Position numbers and translations under genes: made by a program
Shown here: in pieces, positions 26,039-35,462 of the stretch
How the letters are laid out: each line of letters starts with the position of its first letter
Position numbering within the stretch: the first letter of the stretch is position 1
Assembly: GCF_000425125.1 (NCBI RefSeq)
Contig: NZ_KE384310.1
Coordinates: forward strand, 224,024-266,516
Source: Paenibacillus taiwanensis DSM 18679
Lineage (GTDB): Bacteria > Bacillota > Bacilli > Paenibacillales > Paenibacillaceae
Direction: 5' to 3'
DNA length: 42,493 bases
Notes under the pieces: generated by a model
Seen by the model: only the letters and a program-made list of their open reading frames with translations
Databases searched by the model: none
What the model was told of the DNA's origin: nothing

Positions 26039-26464
26039 TTAGGCATAAGGCATATGCTGTAGCAGCTGCTTTATTTGATTTTCAGGGAAAACCGTTACTA
26101 ATACTTCCTCAAAGGTCACTTTTGCCTTGTCGAGCTTATCTTGGCCAATTGAGGTCAAAGAAGTGTAGATACTTCTGCGATCATTGTGGCAGGCAATTCT
26201 TTTTAAGGCTCCGCAGCCCTTCGCTTCAAATCGGCTCACAAGTCTGGATACCGCGCTTTGGCTTAAACCGACCATTGACTCCAATTGTTGCAATTTCAAT
26301 TTTTTTTCTGGCGCTTCTGACAAAAACAAAAGCAAATAAAATTCATTTAAAGACAACTGATACTTCTGTTGTAAACTTGCTTCCAGTTGATTGGCTACGT
26401 TTATTTGTATTTGAGTCAAGGTTAACCAATTCGATATAAGGTCATTGTTATGCGACTTTTCCAT
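26039..26464 (-). CDS. MarR-family transcriptional regulator
   Basis: A 141-aa dimeric winged-helix regulator. The recognition helix region MVGLSQSAVSRLVSRFEAKG and the wing (ACHNDRRSIYTSLTSIG) are typical. It has a single N-terminal region without the reactive Cys position of OhrR (the visible Cys residues are later, in GCGALKRIACHN, which could be redox-sensitive). ATG 26464 has AGGAG about 13 nt upstream. A plausible -10 TATAAT lies at about 26526-26531 on the minus strand. It is downstream of an ene-reductase gene, the likely target or partner, but a terminator separates the two. Confidence 0.85.
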   Translation of the reverse strand: MEKSHNNDLISNWLTLTQIQINVANQLEASLQQKYQLSLNEFYLLLFLSEAPEKKLKLQQLESMVGLSQSAVSRLVSRFEAKGCGALKRIACHNDRRSIYTSLTSIGQDKLDKAKVTFEEVLVTVFPENQIKQLLQHMPYA

Positions 26465-26591
26465 CCCGCAATTTCACTCCTGAGTGTAAGTTACCAATCC
26501 TAATGAATTTTAATTATTCTTTCAGCATTATAGCACTAATAAGCAAAGTTGTCTGATTCAAAGCTGTACCGATATAACAGCAAGCTAGTGT

Positions 26592-26625
26592 AAAAAGAGA
26601 CCAGCTGAGCTATCCCTGCTGGTCT
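26592..26625 (-). terminator. terminator after second ene-reductase gene
   Basis: AGACCAGC (26598-26605) pairs with GCTGGTCT (26618-26625). The minus-strand tail is CTTTTT. Confidence 0.85.
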
Positions 26626-26646
26626 TTGAAAAATGATCTAATGATT

Positions 26647-27699
26647 TTATTTTGATGTTCTTGGAAAGCTAAACATATATGGTTTAGGAATGTCTGTTTC
26701 TTTATGGAGCTGCGCGGCAGCCTCCAATGCCCAGTAAGGATTTCTTAACATCCCCCGTCCAATCGCAACAAGGTCTGCCTCTTCATTACCAAGTACCGCA
26801 TCGGCAAGAATGGGTTCATCCAACCTGCCAACCGCTATCACGGGAACATCGAGATTGTGCTTAATTGCGCTTGCTAACGGTACTTGATAAGCTGCATGGG
26901 ACCCGGGCTTCTCACCTGTAGCGATAGGTCCGACTCCAATAGGTCCCTCACCGCCTGTACTCACATGAAAGATGTCTACTCCCGCTTCTTTATAGGCTTT
27001 GCTGAACTTTAGGCTGTCAGTAAGTCCGTATCCACCTTCTACATATTCCTTGGCAGAAATACGCATGATGAGAGGCATACCAGCAGGCATTTGGCTTTTG
27101 GCAGCACGTATGACTTCGGAGCCAAAGCGGGTTAAATCTTGTCCATACTCGTCCGTTCTAAGATTGGTTAAAGGAGAGTGGAACTGATGAATAAGATAGC
27201 CGTGTGCACCGTGAAGCTCAATAACATCAACCCCCGCCTTGACCGCTCGTGCTACGCCTTGACGGAATTTCTCGATCATTGCTTTCACTTCTGCATTCGT
27301 TAGCTCTCTTGGCGGGGTAGCATTGGCGTCAAACGGTATTGCTGATGGCGCTACTGGAACCGCTGCATCTTCAGCTTTACGTCCTGCATGGGCAATTTGA
27401 ATGCCCACCTTGGCTCCATAAGCATGACAACCCTCAACGATTCTAGCTAACGCAGGAATTTGTTCATCAGACCAGATCCCAAGGTCAAAATCAGAGATGC
27501 GGCCATCGGGTTCAACATCCGTCATTTCGATAATAATCAATCCGGCTCCTCCGACAGCCCGACTCACATAATGCATATAATGCCAATCTGTAGCGATCCC
27601 ATCTTTATTGCTAACAGAGTATTGGCACATAGGGGGCATAACGACACGATTTTTCAGCTTCAAGTCTTTTAGGGTATAGGGGGTAAATAAATCCGTCAT
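26647..27699 (-). CDS. NADH:flavin oxidoreductase, old yellow enzyme (second NamA-type paralogue)
   Basis: FMN-dependent ene-reductase of 350 aa. It shares the YqjM features: PPMCQYS with C25 and Y27, ELHGAHGYLIHQFHSPLTN with the substrate-binding His pair, and the flavin-binding GRGMLRNPYWALEAA near the C-terminus. Probably detoxifies electrophilic enones. ATG 27699 has GAGGAG about 8 nt upstream. It is clearly a paralogue of the enzyme at 17175-18185, but the C-terminus (FSFPRTSK) lacks the YVRSW ending. A MarR regulator gene follows on the same strand. Confidence 0.9.
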   Translation of the reverse strand: MTDLFTPYTLKDLKLKNRVVMPPMCQYSVSNKDGIATDWHYMHYVSRAVGGAGLIIIEMTDVEPDGRISDFDLGIWSDEQIPALARIVEGCHAYGAKVGIQIAHAGRKAEDAAVPVAPSAIPFDANATPPRELTNAEVKAMIEKFRQGVARAVKAGVDVIELHGAHGYLIHQFHSPLTNLRTDEYGQDLTRFGSEVIRAAKSQMPAGMPLIMRISAKEYVEGGYGLTDSLKFSKAYKEAGVDIFHVSTGGEGPIGVGPIATGEKPGSHAAYQVPLASAIKHNLDVPVIAVGRLDEPILADAVLGNEEADLVAIGRGMLRNPYWALEAAAQLHKETDIPKPYMFSFPRTSK

Positions 27700-27860
27700 G
27701 ACTTATCTCCTCTTTATATACGATTTGTAATTGGCACGTTTAAATAGGATGAACAACATGTCCAAATAAATAAATGCATGCTCATGCATATAATTTAATA
27801 AATGAAGTCTTTTCTGTCAACACTTTTTTCGAGCAGTGCGTGCTTTCGCAACTGCAAATA

Positions 27861-27904
27861 AAAATATCCCTCCCTCGATTTAGGAGCGGAGGGAGAGATA
27901 TTTT
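27861..27904 (-). terminator. terminator after msrA
   Basis: AAATATC plus CTCCCTC on the left pairs with GAGGGAG plus GATATTT on the right (27862-27876 with 27889-27903), with one mismatch. The minus-strand tail is T-rich. Confidence 0.85.
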
Positions 27905-27926
27905 ACACGTCGAGGGTAGATTATGG

Positions 27927-28478
27927 TTATGACTGCCAATACATATCCAAAAATTTGTCTCTTCCCGATGCAGCACGGTCCTGCTTGTAATGGTCAGGTT
28001 CTTTCTGGTAATAGTTCTGATGATAGTCCTCAGCTGGGTAAAATGGAACTGCATCCCGAATCGGAGTTACGATCGGCTTGTCAAAGCGTCCGCTCTCCGC
28101 TAAATACCGTTTGGATCGTTCAGCTTGTTGTCGTTGTTCCTCATGATGGACAAATATAGCTGTTGTGTAAGACTCGCCCCGGTCCTGAAATTGGCCGTGC
28201 GCATCAGTTGGATCAATTTGCGCCCAGAACACCTCCAAAATGCGCTCATACGAAATAAGGCTTGGATCAAATGTGATCTGGACGGCCTCTATATGTCCAG
28301 TTGTTTGGGATTTTACTTGCTCATAGCTTGGGTTTTTCACATGGCCTCCGGTATAACCGGATATAACAGCATGTACTCCCTCCCATTGGTCAAATGGCTT
28401 TACCATACACCAGAAGCAGCCCCCTGCAAAGGTAGCAAGCTGCAAAGAGGAAGAGGATAATTGGGCTTGATTCGTCAT
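27927..28478 (-). CDS. msrA: peptide methionine-(S)-sulfoxide reductase MsrA
   Basis: Repairs oxidised methionine in proteins, cytosolic, 183 aa. The catalytic motif GGCFWC gives nucleophile C21 and nearby C24. The family segments [28 protein letters not shown], and [23 protein letters not shown] are intact. ATG 28478 has AAGGAGG 8 nt upstream. No msrB is fused or adjacent. Confidence 0.95.
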   Translation of the reverse strand: MTNQAQLSSSSLQLATFAGGCFWCMVKPFDQWEGVHAVISGYTGGHVKNPSYEQVKSQTTGHIEAVQITFDPSLISYERILEVFWAQIDPTDAHGQFQDRGESYTTAIFVHHEEQRQQAERSKRYLAESGRFDKPIVTPIRDAVPFYPAEDYHQNYYQKEPDHYKQDRAASGRDKFLDMYWQS

Positions 28479-28635
28479 CGGTAGCCTCCTTCGTTACTTT
28501 ATGGCAAATGTCATCGTATATAAATAACAATAGTGTACAGCGGACGAGCCTGTTCTGTGAAGCATCGTATTTGTATTTTGCAAATGAACATGTTGAGTTG
28601 CTGCACCCATTTAATGAGATGTAAGAGGTGATGAA

Positions 28636-29430
28636 GTGGTGAACAAGAGACGTGTGGACTCCGACTTTTCCAACACCGCATATATTAAACATGTCGAATT
28701 AAAGCGCGAAGCGGTACCGCGATTCGACGTATACCCCTTTAATCTGGATGCAGTCCGAACTTTTGACAAGCTGTCATTTACAAAGCCCGTTACGTTCCTA
28801 GTTGGGGAAAATGGGTCAGGTAAATCTACTTTGCTTGAAGGAATTGCTGTAGCATACGGATTTAATCCAGAGGGTGGCTCCACAAATATAAAGTTTGCAA
28901 CCCGATCTTCACACTCTGATTTACATCATTATTTGAGAATTGCGAGGGGTGTCAAGAAAGCGAAAGACGGCTATTTCTTCCGCGCGGAGAGCTACTACAA
29001 CGTCGCATCACAGATCGATTTATTGGATGAGGATAAAGTAGAAGAAGTGGCAATGCCGCTAATCAACATGTCCTATGGAGGGAAATCGCTGCATGAACAG
29101 TCTCACGGCGAAGCCTTCTTTTCAACCTTTGTGCATCGTTTTGGTGGACACGGTATTTACATGCTGGACGAGCCGGAAGCTGCGTTATCACCGATCCGTC
29201 AAATGTCGCTCCTTGCTCGTATACATGAATTGGTGCAGCAACAATCCCAGTTTATTATCGCTACACATTCGCCTATCCTGATGTCTTATCCGGGGGCTGA
29301 CATTTATATGCTGGATCAAACGGGTATGCGACAGACTGTGCTTGAAGATATAGACCATTATGTGGTTACACGCGGTTTTATGAATGATCGTGAAGGTATG
29401 CTGCGTCAATTACTGCGAGAGGGGGAATGA
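28636..29430 (+). CDS. AAA/ABC-type ATPase (COG3910-like)
   Basis: Stand-alone cytosolic P-loop ATPase of 264 aa with an ABC-like fold. Walker A GENGSGKST is at 57-65, a signature-like SHGE at 156-159, Walker B GIYMLDEPE at 173-181 and the H-loop ATHSPIL with H211. The short insert between Walker A and signature rules out an SMC coiled coil, and no permease is adjacent, so this is not a transporter component. Homologues are widespread and uncharacterised. Start GTG 28636 (or GTG 28639) has AAGAGG about 7 nt upstream. It is divergent from msrA. Confidence 0.85.
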   Translation: MVNKRRVDSDFSNTAYIKHVELKREAVPRFDVYPFNLDAVRTFDKLSFTKPVTFLVGENGSGKSTLLEGIAVAYGFNPEGGSTNIKFATRSSHSDLHHYLRIARGVKKAKDGYFFRAESYYNVASQIDLLDEDKVEEVAMPLINMSYGGKSLHEQSHGEAFFSTFVHRFGGHGIYMLDEPEAALSPIRQMSLLARIHELVQQQSQFIIATHSPILMSYPGADIYMLDQTGMRQTVLEDIDHYVVTRGFMNDREGMLRQLLREGE

Positions 29431-29483
29431 GTTCAGACGGAATTGTTTGTACAGAAGCAGACAAGCCTTTTCGAGAAAAGGAC

Positions 29484-29512
29484 TTGACTCTTGTTTGTGT
29501 TGTAACTATAAT
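29484..29512 (+). promoter_or_regulatory. promoter of NAD(P)-binding protein gene
   Basis: TTGACT (29484-29489), 17-bp spacer, TATAAT (29507-29512): a near-consensus sigma-A promoter. Operator copy 1 covers the -10. Confidence 0.8.
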
Positions 29513-29519
29513 GATTACA
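29501..29519. promoter_or_regulatory. operator copy 1
   Basis: TGTAACTATAATGATTACA: inverted arms TGTAA and TTACA with a 9-nt centre. It overlaps the -10, so binding should repress. Confidence 0.65.
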
Positions 29520-29603
29520 TCGGGCAATAAACTTGCAATTTGTACTTGCAGATTAGCCATTCAATTGCACTTGTAGATGAGTATGTATTTTTTTTGGCTA
29601 TGT

Positions 29604-29622
29604 TGTAACTGTTTTGATTACA
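29604..29622. promoter_or_regulatory. operator copy 2
   Basis: TGTAACTGTTTTGATTACA, identical to copy 1 at 16 of 19 positions, including both arms. It lies 103 bp downstream of copy 1, centre to centre. Confidence 0.6.
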
Positions 29623-29754
29623 ATTCGAAAACAAGCGCGCCAGCATAGTGCAGCACAGTTTCATTTCACTCATTTAATAGGATAGGGCCGTGTGATTCAC
29701 ATATTTAGCCCTGTTCAGGGAATACTTAACTCATAATTTTTGGAGGGAACCATG

Positions 29755-30396
29755 ATGAAAATAGCAATTATCGGAGCTACAGGTAAAGCAGGAGATTTTA
29801 TTTTAAAAGAAGCTATCAACAGACAGCATAACGTGACGGCCATTGTTAGAAATGCAACAAAATTGACTAACAATACAGTTGCGGTATTGGAAAAAGACGT
29901 ATTCCAGCTTACGTCTGATGATGTTAAAGGATTTGATGTTGTGGTGAATGCATTCGGTGCAGCTCCAGGCAACGAACATCTTCATGTAGAGGCTGGTCGT
30001 GTATTGATTGAGGCATTAAAAGGTGCTCCTGCTACTCGTTTAATCGTAGTTGGTGGTGCAGGCAGCTTATTCGTAGATGAAGCGAAAACATTACGTGTAA
30101 TGGATACGCCTGAGTTCCCAGCTGAGTATTTGGCTACTGCACAAAATCAAGGCAAAAACTTAAGCGATCTTCAACACTCTACAGGAATTCAATGGACGTT
30201 TATTAGTCCATCTGCGTTTTTTGATCCGCAAGGCAAGAGAACAGGCGCCTATCAGTTGGGTGCAGACAACTTGTTAATTAACGCTGGTGGACAAAGTTAT
30301 GTAAGCTACGCTGATTATGCGATTGCGGTATTGGATGAGATCGAGAATCCAAAGCATGTAAACCAACGTTTCACGGTAAGTTCCGAAGCTGAGTAA
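29755..30396 (+). CDS. NAD(P)-binding protein, NmrA / COG2910-like
   Basis: A 213-aa Rossmann-fold protein of the atypical short-chain dehydrogenase group that includes putative NAD(P)H-flavin reductases and YwnB-like proteins. The nucleotide motif GATGKAG is at 7-13 (IAIIGATGKAGDFILKEA). Later family segments RLIVVGGAGSLF and WTFISPSAFFDP are clear. No catalytic YxxxK is evident. Two ATGs are in frame; ATG 29755 lies 7 nt after GGAGGG, whereas 29752 lies 4 nt after it. It has its own promoter with a doubled operator, suggesting stress-inducible expression. In B. subtilis ywnB lies beside the Rrf2 regulator gene ywnA; no such regulator is next to it here. Confidence 0.82.
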   Translation: MKIAIIGATGKAGDFILKEAINRQHNVTAIVRNATKLTNNTVAVLEKDVFQLTSDDVKGFDVVVNAFGAAPGNEHLHVEAGRVLIEALKGAPATRLIVVGGAGSLFVDEAKTLRVMDTPEFPAEYLATAQNQGKNLSDLQHSTGIQWTFISPSAFFDPQGKRTGAYQLGADNLLINAGGQSYVSYADYAIAVLDEIENPKHVNQRFTVSSEAE

Positions 30397-30448
30397 TAGA
30401 GAGTATATATAAATAATGAAATAGTTGAGCGCATACTCATCATCTAAA

Positions 30449-30486
30449 CAGACATCCGTAATGAACGATCACGGATGTCTGTTTTT
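30449..30486 (+). terminator. terminator after NAD(P)-binding gene
   Basis: CAGACATCCGT (30449-30459) pairs with ACGGATGTCTG (30471-30481), followed by TTTTT. Confidence 0.92.
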
Positions 30487-30668
30487 GTGTTACAGGCGGG
30501 ATGTCATCTGAAAGGTTGTGCTTGACCAAACCGATCACGACTACTATGATTTGTCCTAAAGAGTAAAAATTTTCAAATCATGAGTATAACGATGGTTGGC
30601 AACCGCAATCTGAATAGGAGGAAGACGTCTGTAGGACGTTGTATTCCTAATAAAGGAGTATGGTAGGT

Positions 30669-31859
30669 ATGAATGTGCTGTCGGATATGAGAAAGTTTTT
30701 ACATGTACAAGGTGCGAGCAGCTTACTGCTCGCTCTATTTTGTTATGGAATTGGTCTAGGTATTTTGGCGCCGATGAATTCGGTTTATTTAAGCGACAGC
30801 CTTGGCTTGTCAAAAGGGCAGATTGTATCCATCTTCTCGATCTCGCTAGCCATTAACATGACCATGACGATATTGGTCGGACTCATCAGCGACAGAATAA
30901 AGCATAAGAAGCGATTGGCGCTTATAGCCGCTGCGCTGTGCCTGATTGGACTTATCCTGTATATGAAGGCGACCACCTACGGCACAGCTTTAGCAGGGAT
31001 GTGTATGGCTTCTGCCCCATCAGGGCTCATTATGGGTCAACTTTTTGCTATGTCACGAAATCATTTTCAGCGGTTAGCACCTGAGATTGTAGAGATTGGG
31101 CAGATCTGGCTGCGTGCAGGGCTTAGCGTAGGCTTTTTTATAGGATTATTGTTAGGGGCTAACCTTTACTTGCTTGCAGGCTTTAAGGGCGTGCTCTGGG
31201 GAAACATGGCCGGATACGGGATGCTGCTGCTCTTATTGCTCTTGTACAAGGAGCATGAGGCAGTTGCAGAGGTGGAGGGCGGTTCGGGAGGCGAAGCCTT
31301 TTCACTTATTATGCTGTTTGCTTTACTTCTGCTCTCGTGCGCGGATGCGATTCGTGGATTATATTTGCCACTTGTGGTTAAGGATCTATTTGGAAAACCA
31401 GAGCTGATGTCCTATATTTGGAGTGTCCAGGCGGTGTTTGAACTGCTATTTATGACTTTGGCAGGGTATTGGTCTGCTCGTTATGGGAGTCGAAACGTGA
31501 TCTGGTTTGGTGGTATCGGCGCACTTCTTGCTTACACAACTTACGCGTTTTCCTCGTCTCTATTTTTGTTCTTCCTTGTCCAGCCGCTCTACTCCTTTTT
31601 TGTGTCCGTATTGTACGGAGTTGCGATGGGCTACGTACAGCGGATGTTTAAGCATCGAACGGGATTCGGCTCCAGTCTGTACGTTTTTATTTCACAGTCT
31701 GCTACGTTTATAGGCTACATGTTCCCGTTGTTTATAGCAGGGTATAGTCCGACGATCTTTATTATTCCGCTAGCATTAGTGACGCTGTCGTTAGGAGTGA
31801 TTGGAGGTGTAATCGGATGGGAAAAATGGAAAGTACGTCGGCAAGCGCTTCAGGTCTGA
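30669..31859 (+). CDS. MFS transporter
   Basis: Proton-coupled efflux or uptake protein of the major facilitator superfamily, 396 aa with 12 predicted hydrophobic segments. The loop between helices 2 and 3 carries the MFS motif A variant GLISDRIKHKKR, and the second half has GYWSARYGSRN at the equivalent place. The overall shape recalls the SetA-like sugar-efflux group (GQLFAMSRNHF), which is a weak resemblance. ATG 30669 is 10 nt after AAAGGAG, while ATG 30660 is only 1 nt after it. The leader has a palindromic segment at 30616-30650. Confidence 0.88.
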   Translation: MNVLSDMRKFLHVQGASSLLLALFCYGIGLGILAPMNSVYLSDSLGLSKGQIVSIFSISLAINMTMTILVGLISDRIKHKKRLALIAAALCLIGLILYMKATTYGTALAGMCMASAPSGLIMGQLFAMSRNHFQRLAPEIVEIGQIWLRAGLSVGFFIGLLLGANLYLLAGFKGVLWGNMAGYGMLLLLLLLYKEHEAVAEVEGGSGGEAFSLIMLFALLLLSCADAIRGLYLPLVVKDLFGKPELMSYIWSVQAVFELLFMTLAGYWSARYGSRNVIWFGGIGALLAYTTYAFSSSLFLFFLVQPLYSFFVSVLYGVAMGYVQRMFKHRTGFGSSLYVFISQSATFIGYMFPLFIAGYSPTIFIIPLALVTLSLGVIGGVIGWEKWKVRRQALQV

Positions 31860-31950
31860 GCCCACACGTCGCTAGCGTCCACTAGGCGCGCGTTTATCGA
31901 TTAGTGACATGAATAAGACGGCCAAGGCTCGTATCGGTTCCTTGTCTATC

Positions 31951-32000
31951 AAAATCCCCTAGCCGTGCAAGGAATCGAAGTCCGCACGCAGCTAGGGGAT
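31951..32000 (-). terminator. hairpin between convergent MFS and M42 peptidase genes
   Basis: ATCCCCTAGC (31954-31963) pairs with GCTAGGGGAT (31991-32000), extended by GTGC/GCAC. The minus-strand tail TTTTG makes it a better terminator for the peptidase gene than for the MFS gene. Confidence 0.75.
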
Positions 32001-32061
32001 AGTTAGGTTCCAAGAGCGTATAAGCTTGATCGTTATGGGATCTCGTTCCAAAAACGAATGC

Positions 32062-33141
32062 TTATGAACGCTCGATAATTGTGTTATAGGTTGTGCGATC
32101 GGTATGCTTTACAAGCTGAACGAGCAATTCTTTGGCAGCATCAATGTCGTCTGTATGGACGATGGAGGCAGGTGTATGAATATAACGACCTACGACACCG
32201 ATAATGGTCGAAGGTACGCCATTGCCGCTGACGTGAATTTGGCCAGCATCTGTTCCGCCAGGAGATACAAAGTACTGGTACGGGATTTTGTGTGTATCTG
32301 CAATATCCTGTACGAATTCCACCAAGCCGCGGTGTGTGATCATAGTCGGATCAAAGATGCGCAGCAAAGCCCCTTTGCCCAAATGGCCAAACGAATTACG
32401 ATCACCTGTCATATCGTTGGCTGCGCTGCAATCGAGACCATAGAAGATGTCAGGTTGGATCAGGTTGGCCGCTGTGCGCGCCCCGCGTAAGCCAACTTCC
32501 TCTTGTACGGTTGCACCGGCAAACAGAATGTTGGGCAGCTCGATCTTCTGACGATGGACCTCTTTTAGCAATTCCAGGGCAAGGCCAACACCGTAACGAT
32601 TGTCCCAGGCTTTGGCCATAATTTTCTTAGGATTGATCATCGGCGTGAACGGGCATACCGGCACGATCTGCTGTCCTGGGCGAATGCCTGCTGCTTCAGC
32701 CTCTTCACGGTTATCAGCACCTACATCTATGTACATAACCTTCGGGTCAACAGGTTTGTTCGCGGTAGCTTCATCAAGCAGATGCTTAGGGATGGAGCCG
32801 ACGACACCACGAATAGGACCGTTAGGTGTAATTACGTCCACTTGCTGCGCCAAGATGACTTGTCCCCACCAGCCGCCTAACGTTGTAAACTTCAGCATAC
32901 CTGTATCTGTAATTTGGGTAGTCATAAAGCCGACTTCATCCAGATGTCCCGTTACCATGACACGTGGACCTTCTTCATTGCCACGGACAACACCAAATAC
33001 ACCACCGAGATTGTCATGGATGATCTCATTTGTGTACTTGGAGATTTCTTCTTTCACCAGACCGCGCAGTTCTCTTTCAAAGCCGGAAGCCGCGGGAAAT
33101 TCAGTTAACTTGCGAAATAAATCTAACGTCTCTTGTTGCAT
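32062..33141 (-). CDS. M42-family metallo-aminopeptidase
   Basis: Cobalt/zinc-dependent, tetrahedral (TET-like) aminopeptidase of family M42 (glutamyl aminopeptidase / YtoP/FrvX group), 359 aa, cytosolic. The dinuclear site residues are visible: H66 and D68 in TGHLDEVG, the bridging Asp in [11 protein letters not shown], the catalytic Glu pair in [10 protein letters not shown], Asp in GLDCSAAND, and the last His in IVHTDD. Some members are misannotated as endoglucanases. ATG 33141 has AAAGGAG about 8-10 nt upstream. Confidence 0.92.
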   Translation of the reverse strand: MQQETLDLFRKLTEFPAASGFERELRGLVKEEISKYTNEIIHDNLGGVFGVVRGNEEGPRVMVTGHLDEVGFMTTQITDTGMLKFTTLGGWWGQVILAQQVDVITPNGPIRGVVGSIPKHLLDEATANKPVDPKVMYIDVGADNREEAEAAGIRPGQQIVPVCPFTPMINPKKIMAKAWDNRYGVGLALELLKEVHRQKIELPNILFAGATVQEEVGLRGARTAANLIQPDIFYGLDCSAANDMTGDRNSFGHLGKGALLRIFDPTMITHRGLVEFVQDIADTHKIPYQYFVSPGGTDAGQIHVSGNGVPSTIIGVVGRYIHTPASIVHTDDIDAAKELLVQLVKHTDRTTYNTIIERS

Positions 33142-33324
33142 GACAGTAGCTCCTTTGCAGACAGGTATTGTGAGTTGGATCTGATGTTAATTAGGTATAA
33201 CGTATACAACTAGTATGAACTTATTGGGATAAGGAAGCAAGCGAAGCACGTCATCTGCTTGGGCTACGAAAGAACGACGATGTCTGTTTACGAGCAGCCC
33301 TCATCTTCATGAGCGCTACAGCAA

Positions 33325-33366
33325 ATAAAATAAGCTGACATCTGTTGAATATAGATGTCAGCTTAT
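33325..33366 (-). terminator. terminator after phosphoglucomutase gene
   Basis: A 14-bp stem, ATAAGCTGACATCT (33330-33343) with AGATGTCAGCTTAT (33353-33366). The minus-strand tail is TTTATTT. Confidence 0.9.
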
Positions 33367-33437
33367 CGTGAGGAGGCTTCTTGGTTGACGATACAACACC
33401 TTGCACGCCATATAAAGTTAAGACTCCTAGTTCGTGT

Positions 33438-35159
33438 TTATGCCTGATGAGCTTCAACGTAAGCATCAATATGGGCCATTACATCTGCGGTTACGCGCTC
33501 AAGTCGATTGGCTGCATCCTTGCCGTCTGTACCTTTTACCGCAAAATACATTTTGATTTTCGGTTCGGTGCCGGAAGGACGCAAGCAGAACCAGCTTCCG
33601 TCTTCGAGATGGAACTTCAATACGTTTTCTTTAGGTAGGTCATAGAGACCAAGCGAGAAGTCCTCTGTCTTCGTGAACCGAATACCGCCTGCTTCAGCAG
33701 GGGCATTTGTGCGCCAATCTTCCATAATGCCACGGATAATGGCGACACCTTCCATCCCTTTGAGCGTGCGGGTTTGCAAGCCCTCAAGGTAATGTCCGTG
33801 TTGTGCATACAACTGCTGCAACACATCGTACAGGGTTAATCCTTTGGATTTATAATAAGCGCCGGCTTCACAGATCAGCATCGCTGCGATGACCGCATCC
33901 TTATCGCGAGCGTAGTTGCCTGCCAGATATCCATAACTTTCTTCATATCCAAAAATGAAAGTATGCTCGCCAGTTGCATCAAACTGTGTCATTTTCTCAC
34001 CGATATATTTAAAGCCCGTTAACGTGTTCATCACGGTCATCCCATATGAGGCTGCGATAGATGCGCCTAATTCGCTAGTCACAATCGTTTTAATTACTGC
34101 ACCGTTAGCAGGTAGTGTGCCAGCTTGTTTCATGCTATCTAACATATAGTGCACCATAATCGCACCTGATTGATTGCCCGTTAGTACCACATATTCCCCA
34201 TTGGCATCCTTTACAACAGCACCCATGCGGTCTGCATCCGGATCTGTACCCATGATAATATCGGCATCCCATGCTTTTGCTTGTTCAATTGCGATTCGGA
34301 ACGCATCACGCTCTTCCGGATTGGGTGACTTTACAGTTGGGAAGCTGCCGTCAGGCTGCTCTTGTTCAGCGACGACGTTCACCTGCTGGAAGCCAACACG
34401 TTCCAGTACACGACGAACAGGGAGGTTGCCTGTACCGTGCAGTGGTGTATAAAGTACACGGAATGAATCGCTTGTGGCACGGATAACGTCTGGGTTAAGG
34501 CTGACAGCTGCCACGGCGGAAACATAAGCCTCGTCCATGTCTTCCCCAAGCCATACAAGCAGACCTTGAGCCTCCGCTTCAGCGCGGGATAGCTTTTTCA
34601 CTTCAGCTAGAGAAGAGATGCCGCGAATCTCACCGATGACACGCTTGGCTGTGTCGGACGTAATTTGTCCACCGTCTGGGCCATATACTTTGTATCCGTT
34701 ATATTCTGGCGGATTATGACTTGCCGTCACAACGATCCCCGCACTCGCTTGCAGGCGACGAACCGCAAAAGACAGCTCTGGCGTTGGTCGTAGACTTTCG
34801 AACACGTACGCTTTCACGCCATTGCCCGCTAGTACAAGCGCAGCCTCTAATGCAAACTCTGGTGAGAAATGACGAGAGTCATAGGCGATTGCTACAGCAG
34901 GAGTGTTGCTTTGTTCCTTTAAATACTGAGCCAAGCCTTGAGTTGCTTTCCCGACGGTATATACATTGATGCGATTGGTTCCTGCACCGATAACACCACG
35001 CAGGCCACCTGTGCCGAACTCTAAGTCTGTATAGAAACGATCGATGATCTCCCGTTCCTGATCTGCGATCGCACGCAATTCTTCTTTTGTGGTTGTGTCC
35101 ACGAGTGGATCGTTCAGCCACATCTCGTACATTTGTTGAGCATGACGTTCTGTTGCCAA
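33438..35159 (-). CDS. pgcA: alpha-phosphoglucomutase / phosphomannomutase
   Basis: Interconverts glucose-6-phosphate and glucose-1-phosphate, feeding UDP-glucose for wall polymers and glycolipids; 573 aa, close to B. subtilis PgcA. The phosphoserine loop TASHNPPEYNGYK gives S147, metal ligands are in GTDPDADRMG, sugar binding in GYEESYGYLAG, and phosphate binding in RPSGTEPKIKMY. The start is TTG 35159 with AAGGAGG 8 nt upstream; the frame is open further upstream from 35249, but the ribosome site lies within that stretch. It may supply precursors for surface glycans, but there is no operon link to the glycosyltransferases. Confidence 0.93.
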   Translation of the reverse strand: MATERHAQQMYEMWLNDPLVDTTTKEELRAIADQEREIIDRFYTDLEFGTGGLRGVIGAGTNRINVYTVGKATQGLAQYLKEQSNTPAVAIAYDSRHFSPEFALEAALVLAGNGVKAYVFESLRPTPELSFAVRRLQASAGIVVTASHNPPEYNGYKVYGPDGGQITSDTAKRVIGEIRGISSLAEVKKLSRAEAEAQGLLVWLGEDMDEAYVSAVAAVSLNPDVIRATSDSFRVLYTPLHGTGNLPVRRVLERVGFQQVNVVAEQEQPDGSFPTVKSPNPEERDAFRIAIEQAKAWDADIIMGTDPDADRMGAVVKDANGEYVVLTGNQSGAIMVHYMLDSMKQAGTLPANGAVIKTIVTSELGASIAASYGMTVMNTLTGFKYIGEKMTQFDATGEHTFIFGYEESYGYLAGNYARDKDAVIAAMLICEAGAYYKSKGLTLYDVLQQLYAQHGHYLEGLQTRTLKGMEGVAIIRGIMEDWRTNAPAEAGGIRFTKTEDFSLGLYDLPKENVLKFHLEDGSWFCLRPSGTEPKIKMYFAVKGTDGKDAANRLERVTADVMAHIDAYVEAHQA

Positions 35160-35462
35160 TGTAATATCCTCCTTAGACGGCAATATGAAATGCCGAAACT
35201 TTACATAAGTCTTATTGTAAGCGATTTTGTAGCTAGATGCATGTGACAAAATGAAACCCTCTACAGGCTAGGGACCTCTAAAATCAGCGTATGAGCTAAT
35301 TACATGCGCTATTCGTCCTTAATTGTTTGATTAGGCTGCTAGTATAGGCAGCACTTGGTTTTAGGTCTCTTTAGAACAAATAGCTAACCCCAGATCGGAT
35401 GAGGAGACCTGGGGTTAGCTATTCATTGGATGCGACGTTCACCGAAGTTACAACTAACTAAA
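35160..35462. other. intergenic region with one terminator
   Basis: Apart from the hairpin at 35378-35423 and the pgcA ribosome site, I see nothing recognisable. The pgcA promoter must be here but no clear hexamers were found. Confidence 0.4.
35374..35423 (-). terminator. terminator after doxX gene
   Basis: A 15-bp stem, AATAGCTAACCCCAG (35379-35393) with CTGGGGTTAGCTATT (35409-35423). The minus-strand tail is TTTGTTCT. Confidence 0.88.

Larger units (their letters stand above)
29431..29754. other. regulatory intergenic region, ATPase to NAD(P)-binding gene
   Basis: Contents in order: a short hairpin (29463-29485) without a U-tract, a promoter (29484-29512), two 19-bp operator copies (29501-29519 and 29604-29622), and between them repeated ACTTGCA-like units (29531, 29544, 29569). 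The leader is about 235 nt. Confidence 0.65.

Noticed and set aside
28636..29430. ABC ATPase as part of a transporter or defence pair
   Set aside because: No permease, nuclease or other partner gene is adjacent; neighbours are msrA and an NAD(P)-binding protein.
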